64,000 nt of DNA from Pachyseris speciosa. Its lineage: Eukaryota; Cnidaria; Anthozoa; Scleractinia; Pachyseridae. Location of the stretch: NCBI GenBank assembly GCA_016490735.1, contig JAEMWC010000192.1, positions 127,501-191,500 on the forward strand, written 5' to 3'. The translations under genes and the position numbers were made by a program. The notes beneath the pieces are model-generated. The model was not told the DNA's origin, did not search any database, and saw only the letters and a program-made list of their open reading frames with translations. Positions 23,901 to 37,416 of this stretch are shown here, piece after piece; positions within the stretch are counted from its first letter, which is position 1, and each line of letters opens with the position of its first letter.

Positions 23901-26900
23901 TGTAAGAAAGTGACTGTCTTGGGACAAATCAATGTGTCTAATTAAGCTGAAAGTCACTCATTGGGCACTAAGGCCACATGGTAGCGGGCATTACCCCTTA
24001 AATCTACCAAACTGAGTTTGAGCCTGATCATTAGCAGTACTAAAGAGTGGCTTACAGCTTACATAGACACATAAATTTAGAGATTAATAATTAATTTAAA
24101 GATTAATAATGCGTACTAAATATTCATATGGTGCCAAATTCCACTGACACATTCAGTCACCAAAAATAATTTCAAACTTCTGTCTGGCTCGTGCTAGTTT
24201 CCACCGATTTTTCCACAAAATTTTACGACTAACGCATCCCCCATCTATGTTAATTTTTCTTCTCTAAATATCGATGACAGCCTTTGAAATTATAAACAAG
24301 GAATTTCAAGCACTAACAACAACAACAACAACAACATCAACTTTGTTACACAATCTTCACAACAGAAACCAATAGTTTTTTCCCGCGAATAGCTACAACG
24401 CTAATCGAGGCTGGACAAAACGACCAAAGCTAAGAAAAATAACAAAATGGTAACAAAAAGATGGATTAATACTAAACTGAAAAACAGGAAGATATGCTAA
24501 AAAGAGTTCTAACTCTGCAAGTTGAATTGTGCTGAACTCAACAACCTGTTAATCCACCGGCCCTCCGTCTTGTATTGTGTTATGTATGTGTCACATGCTT
24601 ATACGCATAACAAACATTTTGCACGATCAAACCTGCGATATTACACTACTCTATTTGCTTTAAAGTGCACCTAAAACAAAAATATTTTTTCGCTAAAATA
24701 AATCTGTTTGAAACGCATTGAGCCTTTTTTTCCCACCAGGTCTTGACTAGCTATTTTGACTTTTCTAGGGTGTTAAAGTTGCAAAGTTGCAAAATCGTGC
24801 CATCGTTTGTCCCACGACCGAATCAGAAGGGGCTTGCGCGTGTTCCCGATTTGACGTCACAAACGGCTTTGCTGATGCATGTTTACAAAGACTTAATGCG
24901 ATGTAAATCAGTTTGTGACGTCAAATCGAGAATAGGACGTACATATACATGATTTACTCTAGTAAATTTTTTGTGTCATGACTCCCTCCCTATGTTGGTA
25001 TTTAACGTCTCGGTGATATACAAACTCGACGTCTGGCTTCTACACCATCCACTAACTCCGCCATCGACTGCCTACAATCTATCTCTTCCAACTCATATTT
25101 ATTTTATGATATGTTTTGTTTTCATCTTTCCATAATTGTTTGATTGTTACTTGGATTGATTTGGATATATTCAAGCACGATGCAGTGATCCAGGTTCGCT
25201 AAGTCATGGACGGAAGCGAGGGGAAATTTTTAGACACAACTCGTGGGTACAGTTTCTCTGTGATGATAATTATCAGCTTGATGGCGGTCAATGGATTCAA
25301 TGCGTTGATGGTTCCTGGAGTGGTCCTGTACCCACGTGTATCGGTAGGTACCCTCATTGAATGTAGCTGTCGGTTATAGTAGTGGGTGACGATCTAGACA
25401 AACGGGCGATTTATAGGAAGGTTCCCGTGCAACCAGAGAATGTGGATGTAGATTCTTTTTAAATGGGGGCAAGATGATAGATTCTAGATGATAACTATCT
25501 GCTACAGTATTCAAACATAAGGGAGACCGAAGTTCCCAAATTGGAGAGTTTTGAATGTAATGATACAGCATTTTTTTTTCTAATCTTTTAACCTTTTTTC
25601 ATACTCAACCAACTATTTCAACAAATAATGAACTCCTATTTATGCATGGAGGGAGACCATTCCAAAGAGAAAGGCAACTTGTCGAATTTGATAACAAACG
25701 GCTGGTGGCAACTGATGGTTATTTCTCGCAGCGTCTGTGCATTTCAAACTGTTGACAGTTTCCTTAGTCCTATTGTGTTTGACTAACCAGGTGTATCTTA
25801 GAAAATAACGAATCTTTTCAAATTACTTAATCAGTGTTTCAAACGACACTGAACTTATTTGAGTCTTATTTAGATGCAAGACAAACCCAGCATGCGTATT
25901 ACTCTTTAGGATAAAGCCATTCCAGGGGACCTGCACGTCAGAGATGGCATACAAGTCCGCCTGCTCGACTATAACGTCTGCTCGGAAGAGGTGTAATGTT
26001 TTTCTTTTTGGGAAGAGCATCAACATGGTGTCTGGCACATTCATCGTCGTCATAATCATCATCCACATCATCGTCGCCGTCGCCGTTGTCGTCCTCTTCT
26101 TCTTTTCTTTCTTCTCCGCTATTCATTCATTCATTCATTCATTCATTCATTCATTCATTCGTTCGTTCGTTTGTTCGTTCATTCATTCAATTTTAGGTAC
26201 TTGTAAAGATCCGGGACCAATGAAAAATGGAATGATCAGAGAATATTTCACCTTCAAATGTGACAGTAGCTATCACTCACAAGGCTTTCTAGTTTTAACT
26301 TGTAATTTGTTGTTGTTGTTGTTGTACCGTAATCTTCTTTTCATCTTCTAACACAACGTTTATATTAAGGAAGCTTTTTATCCCGCTGAGGACACCTCTA
26401 ATCGCGATAAAATGTCGTGTTTCATGAAAACTTCATTGGTAAAAGCAAAATTAAGTAAATCAGTTCACTTTAAGTAATTCAATTTTGGGGCTTTTATCAA
26501 ATATTTATTCCATTTCCTGATAAATAAACAAACAAATGAATAAAACATGGAAATTCATATATTTGGACAGCAGTATAAATAATGAAGATGAGAATGATCA
26601 TGGCAGTTATCAAATAATGATTTCAAATTTTCATTTCATTAGCTCCGTGTGACCATTGACAAGACTCCATTGACAAGTTTATTTAAATAAAATTCGACAT
26701 GTTAGACATTTAACATACTGTTATCATTTGCTCAATACTGTATTATCAAGCTTTTACAGTCACAGATACCTTATATTTGCTTGTCCAACAGCTCCTTGCC
26801 GAGACCCCGGTAATCCTTATCAAGGTGACAGAATAGGACACGACTTCCGTCATGACCGCACAGTCAGGTTCACCTGCCCCAGAGATTACGTCATGGAGGG

Positions 26901-28554
26901 CGTCTCAGAGATCAGGTGTTCAGATGGGAAATGGAGCAACAGCAAACCAAGTTGTAAAGGTAAGCACTGCTTATTGCCACATTGCTGCAATGTTCCCAAT
27001 GATTTTGTTGTTGTTGGACCGTGATCTTCTTTTCATGGTCTAACACAACATTCATATCAAGGGAGCTTTTTATCCCGCTGAGGACAACTCTAATCGCGAT
27101 AAAATGTCGTGTTTCATGAAAACGTCATTGGTAGCAGCAAACTTAAGTAAATCGACTTTAAGTATGTTGAATGGTAAGTAATTTCAATTTTTTTTATCAA
27201 ACATTTGCGTTCTTGAGAATTGGCGCGAAATTGTGGAATGCGATACCAACTAATATTCGTAATTTGCCTAAAGATAAATTTAAAAAGAGAATTCGCGCAT
27301 TCTTATTTGAAATTTTACAGTCTGATGACTCGTATTACGGTCTAGAAGAAATCATATGCAAGTTAAAGAAATTCGGTTCTTATCTATAACTTGCTGTTTC
27401 AATTCCTGTGATGGTAACGCAATAATGCCACAAGATGGTAGCGCGTGCCTCCGTCTTCGTTTGTTGCTTTAATCAGCTGTTTATTTGGATTTTTTATTCT
27501 CTCTTTTTTTCTCTTTTCTCAACGCTGTTCTCGTTTTAATTTAAACTTTATTTTCTTATCAACATATTCCTTTTAGCAGTCTTTCATCTTTCCTTATCTC
27601 CTGGCCCGCCTACATTAGCTTTGCTACCTGCGGGTCAGGTAATTCTGTATTAAACTAATAGCAAATCAATAAAAATCAACTTAACTTTACGATTTCCTGA
27701 TAAATAAAAAAACAAATAAATAAAACAGGGAAATTCATATATTTGGATTGCGGATTAAATAATGAAGATATGAATGATCATGGCAGCTAATGAAAAAATG
27801 ATTTCGCAATTTTCGTTTCATTAGCTCCATGTCACGAAGCCACCAATCCTGCTAATGGGCGGAAATGGGGAGACTCCAGGCATGGAAGCACTGTACGATT
27901 TACTTGTTCTAGTGGATATCAAAGAGTGGGCGTTTCTTCTATCACGTGTAACGATGGCACTTGGAACAATCAGGCTCCAGTCTGCAAAGGTTAAATTGCT
28001 GTCACATTGTAGAGCTACCGTTCTGCTATTACGAATGCTAACTTCTTAGGTCTACGCATAGTTAACTGTTTGTGAATTCCGGGGTTTAACAGGTATATGC
28101 GGCAGACCGAGAACTCCTTTCAGAGGACAATTCAACGGAAACAGCTTTCTCGATGGAGATAAGGTTGAATTTTCTTGCGAAAGGAATTATGATTTGTTTG
28201 GAAAGGCTAAGCTGCTCTGTGTTGGCCGGACGTGGAATTCACCGCTACCAGAATGTAAAGGTGAGTGTCTTGTTTCCTTCAAAATGCGATTCTAATAATG
28301 CTGACAATGAAAAGAACTGGAGATTAATATTTCAGACTCATAAGACGGCTGTCAAAGGAGTTGCGCCTGAACCTTTTCTGCTGTTTTATTCCAGTACTAC
28401 ATGTACAGTACCAGCAGTTGGCAGTCTTGCCTCACTGCGTGTAATTGGGTGCTTAACTTTGTGACCCCTCTACTTAGAAACTAAAAAAAACAAATAATTA
28501 AATAAATAAATAAGTAAATAAATAAGTAAATAAATAAATAAGTAAATAAATAAG

Positions 28555-28585
<31 letters not shown>

Positions 28586-31500
28586 GTAAGTAAGTAAGTA
28601 AGTAAGTATGTATGTATGTATGTATGTATGTATGTATGTATGTATGTATGTATGTATGTATGTATGTATGTATGTATATAAATAAATAGAAACTTATCGA
28701 AAATTGTCGATTTAAGCGGTCAGCTATAGGCATTGGCACGTCCTATGCAGTGTCTTTTCTTCTCCAGGGTAGAACAAAGGTAGCAACTCCTTGTATGAGA
28801 GATATAACGATTCTGCAGTGTCACGCGTATTCTCGGGTATAATCAGAGTTCTTCCAATATGAGTCGACTCTATCACCTTTCGATTACTGGTTCGGACGCT
28901 CCACCGCAGAGCTGCAGAAGACGCGTGAAAGCTGGGTCATTTCACTAGGTTTATGAGACAAACGTGGTTCTGAAGTTCTCTTTATTTTTATAGCTCGTTG
29001 CAGGTTTATGGGAAAGCCAGATCACGGCTATTACATGAATGGTGCGAGGCGAACAGGCGATATGATCAAACACGGAGAACGAATATCATACAGATGCTTC
29101 AATGGATATACTTTGATTGGAGCTAATACACCGGAATGTAGTGATGGACAATGGACGAATGACAGACCAGTGTGCAAAGGTTAGTGAAATACAGGCTATT
29201 AAAGGAATTGGCATGATGAATGTGAAGCATTTTGCTGTTGTGTTTAGTTTTCCAAGGACATAAAAAAAGATAAAAAAACATCACCATCTAATACCATGTT
29301 TGTTTGTTTGTTTGTTTGTTTGTTTTTTTTGAGTGTGACATTTTACTTTTTCCTCTCATTTTACACTGTTATTTTACTTAATTTACGTACTGTCGTCACA
29401 TATAACGTCCTCGCGTTTGGAGGTGACTGATTAAACAAAGTTTCCGAATGTACTTGCCCGCCTGCCTATTGACCGATTTGCTTGCATCCCTACCTGCCTA
29501 CCCGTCTACTTGCTTGCTGCTTTTTTCACTCTTACAAGCTGACTGTTTCTTTTTTACCCTTACGCCAGCTACCTGTAGACCACCTGGTGAAGTAAATCAT
29601 GGGAAAAAAATTGGTAACGATTATAGCCATGGAAAAACAGCTCGATATGAGTGTGATTCTGATTATACCCTTGAAGGAGAAAACAAACTAACTTGTAATG
29701 ATGGAGCATGGAACTTTGATCCGCCGAAATGCAGAGGTAAATAAAAATAATACAATTATTGAATACTAAAATTAATATCCACAAACCTAATACCAGTCGT
29801 GAAAAACTGGCAACGCACACAAAGGAAAAAATACGTTTGCTATAAGAAAACCGGTAATAGTTTGGAACAGTTTACAAGATTCGTGCTGGGTGCTTCATCC
29901 AGCACGCTAATGCAGCAGTGTAATTGTAGGGATGCCGCATTCTTCTTTTTTTCTTTTTGTTTATGTTCTTGTTTAGTGATATTGTATTACCATTAGCTTG
30001 CGTCCCATTCCACATACGTGTACTGAACCAGATCTGTTTGTTGGTCACGAGTAATCATTTCAATTGAACATAAGGTTGATCTGCTTACTTTCATACGTTG
30101 TGAGTTGTCACGGACAAAGGTAATCGAGATCTTACCATTTTTCAGTGCGAGGAAGCTTGATTACAATTTCTTTTCCTTTGAGGTCATGTTCCTTGAACGA
30201 TTACAGTCGTGTGGCTAGAGTAGTATGTTGTATGTTGATAAGCAGAGGAAGTTGGGGGGGCGGGGGGGGGGGGGTTATTGGAAGGGTTCATGGCGTAGTG
30301 TTGAAACGCGTAGAAGTGTAGAAGGACTTAAGAGACACTCCCTTGCCAGCAGAGAGGTACCAAGATTCTTCAAATGCTTTATTTCGTGGGACTGTTCGGC
30401 CCCACGTTTTACAGAGTCTAAAGTTTAGCTCAATTATTGGTAACTTAATTACCTAAAGGTTAGACATATTTGGGTTTGCATTTCTCGGGCGCATGGAATA
30501 CTAGAAACTGCATGCTTGTTCTGGAATACCTAAACATACTAACGCGACCACACAAACAAATAGTGAAATTCCAATGAAAACTTAGGAAGAATGATTAGAA
30601 AGGGAAAACTTAACTACAACGCATGGAGGTCCCAGCCAAGGTCAGCAAGAATTCCCAAACTTATGAAAATATACCTTGGCCCACTTGATAAACCATGCCC
30701 ACTTTATAACAATAGTATTCGTCCATGGAATCTGCTCCCTTATGGAGTCGTGTCAAGCGACACATAAGTTGCTTTAAGCAGTCTGCTTTGCCTGCCATTA
30801 GATCACTAAAGGTGCCCCCTCACCTCCGCAGGCTCTAAACCGTTCACCAGTCCCTCCCAGTATTAGAGGAATCTCTAGCTTATGGGAGTACTTATTCTAA
30901 GTTCTAAGTTCTAAGTAGGTGTTAACGACGAGAACGAGAACGCGAATGACCGGGGAAAATATATTGGTTTCAAGTTTTAAATTTAGTATTGGTTTTGACT
31001 CTGCTAATTAACCACGTAAGTGGAATATCTGTTGGTAACTCTCTTTCAATCGGTTGGTAGCTCCATGTCGTGACCCAGGATCGCCAGCTCATGGTTGGAA
31101 GCGAGGAGACAGTCTCACACACAACTCGTGGGTACAGTTTGGCTGTGATGCTAATTATCAGCTTCAGGGTGACAGGCAGATCAGATGTAACGATGGCTCT
31201 TGGACAGGCTCTGTGCGTGATTGTGTTGGTAAGCTTAACAATAAACAAATAAGATCCTGTAAACCTTCACACACTATTTGGTACATGCCGTACTTAACTG
31301 TTTTGTTTTCGTTGTTGTTTTCTTTTTCCCATTTAAACACAAGCTGTTGAATTTCGGCAAGACTTAGTTAACAAACTGAACGTATTTTTTTCCTCATGAG
31401 GGCGTGTTGAAACTGAAGGATATGTACTTACTGTAAAAACAAATGGTAGTTTTAATAACAGGGAAAACACTTGTTTCCATTTTGTTAATCTTATGTTTGA

Positions 31501-33135
31501 ATTTGCAATAATACTACCTAACAACGTTTTTATGTGCAGCGCGCTGCATTATTGACGAATAAAGGTTTCACACGACACAACTGAGAGAACACGTAAATTT
31601 CAGTTCGAGAGGATGACAAAACTAAAAATATGGAGCTTCCTTATCCTATCCAACTGAACTTAGAATGCCTAGTTAATTATCCAGCCTCTATTGTTTATAA
31701 GTACGCGCTTCCCTCCTACAGAAACCAAGTTCACAAGAAAAATTGCCTTTTTGATTTTGTCTCCTTTGTTGTTTGAATCTTTTTTTGGTTTTGGCTTTGT
31801 TGTTGTTGGTATTGTTGCTGTTGTTTTATTTTGTAAACTGTGAGTCAAACATGACTGATTGTCGTCTTTACCTATTTTGGATCTGTTCCAATCACTCTTA
31901 AACTTTCGTATTATTTTCGCTTTGCTGTACTGTTTAAGGATTGGTTTTTGTCATGCAAATTTCAGTAGGTTTTTTCTTAGCAAATTCGAAAGAAAAAAAA
32001 AAAGGCTTGATTCAAAGTCTTTTGAGTGGTATTTGATTGCAGTTTTATTATATTACAGCTGTTTGCCCAGACCCTGGTACACCTACTCATGGTAGACGTT
32101 GGAATAATGATTTTCGTGATGGCAGAACGGTTACTTTCGAATGCAACGATAATTATGATTTATTTGGAAACCGAACAATTCAATGCAATGGTGGAGTGTG
32201 GAGCAACAGCAAACCTGAATGCAGAGGTAATGACTTGGAATACACTGGAGTTGTCTTTAATTCTGAAGCAGTCTCTTATTCAGGGAAATCATAAGTGCGT
32301 CTGGGCCTGGTTTCGTAAGTTATTTCATGACCAAATATAAAGTAGCATTCTTTTCGGTTGTCCTAACTGATGTAGTTGAAACAGAAATTGTAGTTGAGGA
32401 GAAAACGCCGTTCTTTTACCCCGCTTTACAAGGTGCTGTAAAATATGCTGTGGAGCAGTGTTTCGGCACTGCCAAATATTACACTGTAATCTCCACAGAG
32501 AATCTTGAGGTCGTTGAGATGACTTGACCCAACTCCTACTGCTGATATTCCCAGATCGCTAAGTTCTTCAATTTACTAGTCAGAAATCGCTTTCAAAGCA
32601 CTAACAACACGCGCATATGTACGGGCGCCATTCGTCCAAAACGGCAGGACAACGTTGGTAAATCATGCTTTCTTTAGCAATAAATTTAAACATTTCTTTT
32701 GTTTTCCTTTATATCTGGCACATTTGGAAACAAACGCAAGGCTTCTCGAATAGTTTTGTCCACATAACACACTGCCGTGTAACACACTGCCGTGTCGTGT
32801 CGTGTCGTGTCGTGTCCGATATCACATGATATCAATTAGCTAACTGGATCGCTGCGTTCATATATGAACACTGAAATGGCTGAAACAATGGTATGCGTAG
32901 AGGCGTTGTTTTGTTCGCGCCCCTGCTCCGCGTGTGTCTCGCGCTCCACGCACGCATCCGTGGAACCTCCACTCGCCTGAAATACGCAAAAAATAACGCC
33001 TGTTCCCAGGCTAAGTGATTTTCAGCTCAAAAAACATTTAACAAAGCTGGTATGAAAGTATGAAAAACAGCTTTTCAAAGGTAGTTGGAAGTGAATTGAT
33101 AACTAACCAAACAAATGCTTGCCTACTGTGTAGTT

Positions 33136-33177
<42 letters not shown>

Positions 33178-33209
33178 GGAGTGAAACACGAAAATTTGGT
33201 TTATCAACG

Positions 33210-33240
<31 letters not shown>

Positions 33241-34365
33241 GGATTCGATTAGCTGACGTTTCGAGCGTTAGCCCTTCGTCGGAGCGAATCGAGGAATTGT
33301 GGGTTGTGTATGGTTTATATACAGAAAATGGAGCTACGCTATTGCTGGTAACATGGTAACGTGAAAAACAGGAATAAATTAATTGAATGAAAAGCGCTCG
33401 TTGATACCGTGGGGATTAAGAGTGCCAATTTGAAAGATCAGTTTTTGCTCGAGATTTTTACGGCTTTCCGTGGTACCTTGATGTAGGGAAAGGCCGGAGA
33501 TCGACATGTGTTGTTTACAATGCTTAGGGAGATTAAAATGCCGAGCGACAGGTTTGGATGCGTCTTTGTCATCTTTCTCAACATCACGAAGATGCTCTCG
33601 GAATCGGTCACCTAGTCGTGTTCCTGTTTCACCGATGTATAACTTTTTGCATAATGTGCAGGTTATGCAATAGATAACATTTGCGGAGGTACACGTGAAA
33701 CGATCAGTGATCTTAACAGATTGCTTACGGCCCGATGTTTTGTCAATGTTTTGAATGAAAGGACAAGTTTTGCATCGCGAGCGCGCGCATTTAAAAGTGC
33801 CAGGTTGTTCAGTTGTTTTGAAAGCGCTTTTAACTAGAAAGTTACCTACATTTTTGTCGCGTTTGAATGAAATCAGCGGTGGTTCCGAAAAGATGCTAGC
33901 AGTTTCTGGATCATTTTGCAGTATCTTAAAGTTATTAAGAATGATGGCTTTAACTGGGTTATTATGCGGGTGAAATGTGAGGGTGAATGGAATTCTGTCA
34001 TTCTTTTCCTTTTGTGACGTCTGTAGTGCTGACTGTTGATCAATCTGCTGAGCGCGGTGATGGCCCGATTGAACCACAGAATCAGGATAGCCACGTTTCT
34101 CGAAAAAATGGCACATTTCCTCTGATTTGTTGGAAAAATCAAAGTCATCACTACATAGACGTCGAAGTCTAAGAAATTGAGAATAGGGTTTTTGACATGA
34201 GATGGATGTGAAGATGAATACAACAAATAACTGTGAGAATCGGTGGGTTTGTAGTGCACACTGGTACATAAACCGTTGCCGCTGATAAAAACTTTGATAT
34301 CAAGAAAGGCAAGGGAAGTTTCCGAAATTTCCCAGGTATATTTTAGAGCCGGATGAAAGGAATCC

Positions 34366-34396
<31 letters not shown>

Positions 34397-35251
34397 CGTT
34401 GATAAACCAAATTTTCTTATCGAAAATTGTCGATTTAAGCGGTCAGCTATAGGCATTGGCACGTCCTATGCAGTGTCTTTTCTTCTCCAGAGTAGAACAA
34501 AGGTAGCAACTCCTTGTATGAGAGATATAACGTTTCTGCAGTGTCACCTGTATTCTCGGGTATAATCCGAGTTCTTCCAATATGAGTCGACTCTATAACC
34601 TTTCGATTACTGGTTCGGACGCTCCACCGCAGAGCTGCAGAAGACGCGTGAAAGCTGGGTCATTTCACTAGGTTTATGAGACAAACGTGGTTCTGAAGTT
34701 CTCTTTATTTTTATAGCTCGTTGCAGGTTTATGGGAAGGCCAGATCACGGCTATTACATGAATGGTGCCTATAAAGCCACTCACGTTGGGAGCAGGTAAA
34801 TTGTGGGTTCATATGTTCCCTTGAAAGAATTGAATGTGAATGATATATGAAATGAATCATATATGAACTGCGGAAATGAAATCAAATGAAGAATGATCCT
34901 CGCAGTTGTGAACGAAATTTATGCAATTGCGAAAAGAAGCCTGAAAAAATTAAAGGACTTCAACGGGGTTTGAACCCGTAACCTCGCGATTACCGGTGCG
35001 ATGCTCTAACCAACTGAGCTATGAAGCCACTCACGTTGGAGCAGGTCAATTGTGGGTTCATATGATCCCGTGAAAGAAATGAGTATGAATGATATATGAA
35101 ATGAATCATATATGAACTGCGGAAATGAAATCAAATGAAGAATGATCCTCGCAGTAATGAACGCAATTTATGCAATTGCGAAAAGAAGCCTGAAAAAATT
35201 TCAGGACTTCAACGGGGTTTGAACCCGTGACCTCGCGATTACCGGTGCGAT

Positions 35252-35291
<40 letters not shown>

Positions 35292-35827
35292 GAGGTCAAT
35301 TGTTGGCCTCGCGATTACCGGTGCGATGCTCTAACCAACTGAGATATAAAGCCACTGAGGTTGGGAGAAGGTCAATTGTGGGTTCATATGTTCCCGTGAA
35401 AGAAATGAATGTGAATGTTATATGAAATGAATCATATATGAACTGCGGAAATGATATCAAATAAAGAATGATCCTCGCAGTTGTGAACGCAATTTATGCA
35501 ATTGCGAAAAGAAGCCTGAAAAAAATTCACGACTTCAACGGAGTATCAACCCGTGACCTCGCGATTACCGGTGCGATGCTCTAACTAACTGAGCTATGAA
35601 GCCACTGACATTGGGAGCAGGTCAATTGTGGGTTCATATGTTCCCGTGAAAGAAATGAATGTGAATGATATATGAAATGAATCATATATGAACTGCGGAA
35701 ATGAAATCAAATGAAGAATGATCCTCGCAGTTGTGAACGAAATTTATGCAATTGCGAAAAGAAGCCTGAAAAAATTTCAGGACTTCAACGGGGTTTGAAC
35801 CCGTGACCTCGCGATTACCGGTGCGAT

Positions 35828-35868
<41 letters not shown>

Positions 35869-36082
35869 AAGTCAATTGTGGGTTCATATGTTCCCGTGAA
35901 AGAAATGAATGTAAATGATATATAAAATGAATCATATGTGAACTGCGGAAATGAAATCAAATGAAGAATGATCCTTGCAGTTGTAAACGCAATTTATGCA
36001 ATTGCGAAAAGAAGCTTGGAAAAAATTCGGGACTTCAACTGGATTTGAACCCGTGACTTCGCGATTACCGGTGCGATGCTCA

Positions 36083-36117
<35 letters not shown>

Positions 36118-36871
36118 AAGGTGAATTGTGGGTTGATATGTTCCCCTGAAAGAAATGAATTTGAATGATATATGAAATAAATCAAATATGAACTTCGGAA
36201 ATGAAATAGAATGATTCTTTCACGGGAACATAAATTGCGTTCTCAACTGCGAAGATCATTCTTCATTTGATTTTATTTCCGCAGTTCATATATAATTCAT
36301 TTCATATATCATTCACATTCATTTCTTTCACGGGAACATATAAACCAACAATTGACCTGCTCCCAAAGTCAGTTGCTTCATAGCTCAGTTGGTTAGAGGA
36401 TCGCACCAAGTAATCGCGAGGTCACGGGTTCGAACCCCGTTGTAGTACTGAAAAAAATTTTTTTTTTCAGGCTTCTTTTCGCAATTGCATAAATTACCTC
36501 CACAACAGCGAGAATCAATCTTCATTTGATTTCATTTCCGCAGTTCATATATGATTCATTTCATATATCATTCACATTCATTTCTTTCACGGGAACATAT
36601 GAACCCACCGATTGACCTGCTCCCAAGGTCAGTGGCTTCATAGCTCAGTTGGTTAAAGCATTCCACCGGTAATCGCGAGGTCACGGGTTCAAACTCCGAT
36701 GACGTCCTGAATATATTTTTTTTTTGAGGCTTCTTTTCGCAATTTGATAAATTGCGTTCATAGCTGCGAGGATCATTCTTTGATTTCATTTCCGCAGTTC
36801 ATATATGATTCATTTCATATATCATTCACATTCATTTCTTTCACGGGAACATATGAACCCACTATTGACCT

Positions 36872-36912
<41 letters not shown>

Positions 36913-37379
36913 ATCGCACCGGTAATCCCGAGGTCACGGGTTCAAACCCCGTTAAAGTCGTGAATTTTTTTCAGGCTTCTTTTCGCAATTGCATAAATTG
37001 CGTTCACAACTGCGAGGATCATTCTTTATTTGATTTCATTTACGCAGTTCATATATGATTCATTTCATATATCGTTCACATTCATTTCTTTCACAGGAAC
37101 ATATGAACCCACAATTGACCTGCTCCCAACGTGAGTGGCTTCATAGCTCAGTTGGTTAGAGCATCGCACCGGTAATCGCGAGGTCACGGGTTCAAACCCC
37201 GTTAAAGTCCTGAATTTTTTTTTTTCAGGCTTGTTTTCGCAATTGCATCAATTGCGTTCACAACTGCGAGGATCATTCTTCATTTGATTTCATTTCCGCA
37301 GTTCATATATGATTCATTTCATACATCATTCACATTCATTTCTTTCACGGTAACATATGAACCCACTATTGACCTGCTT

Positions 37380-37416
<37 letters not shown>

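Noticed and set aside
28470..28739. 89-codon minus-strand frame
   Set aside because: It reads a compound tetranucleotide microsatellite.
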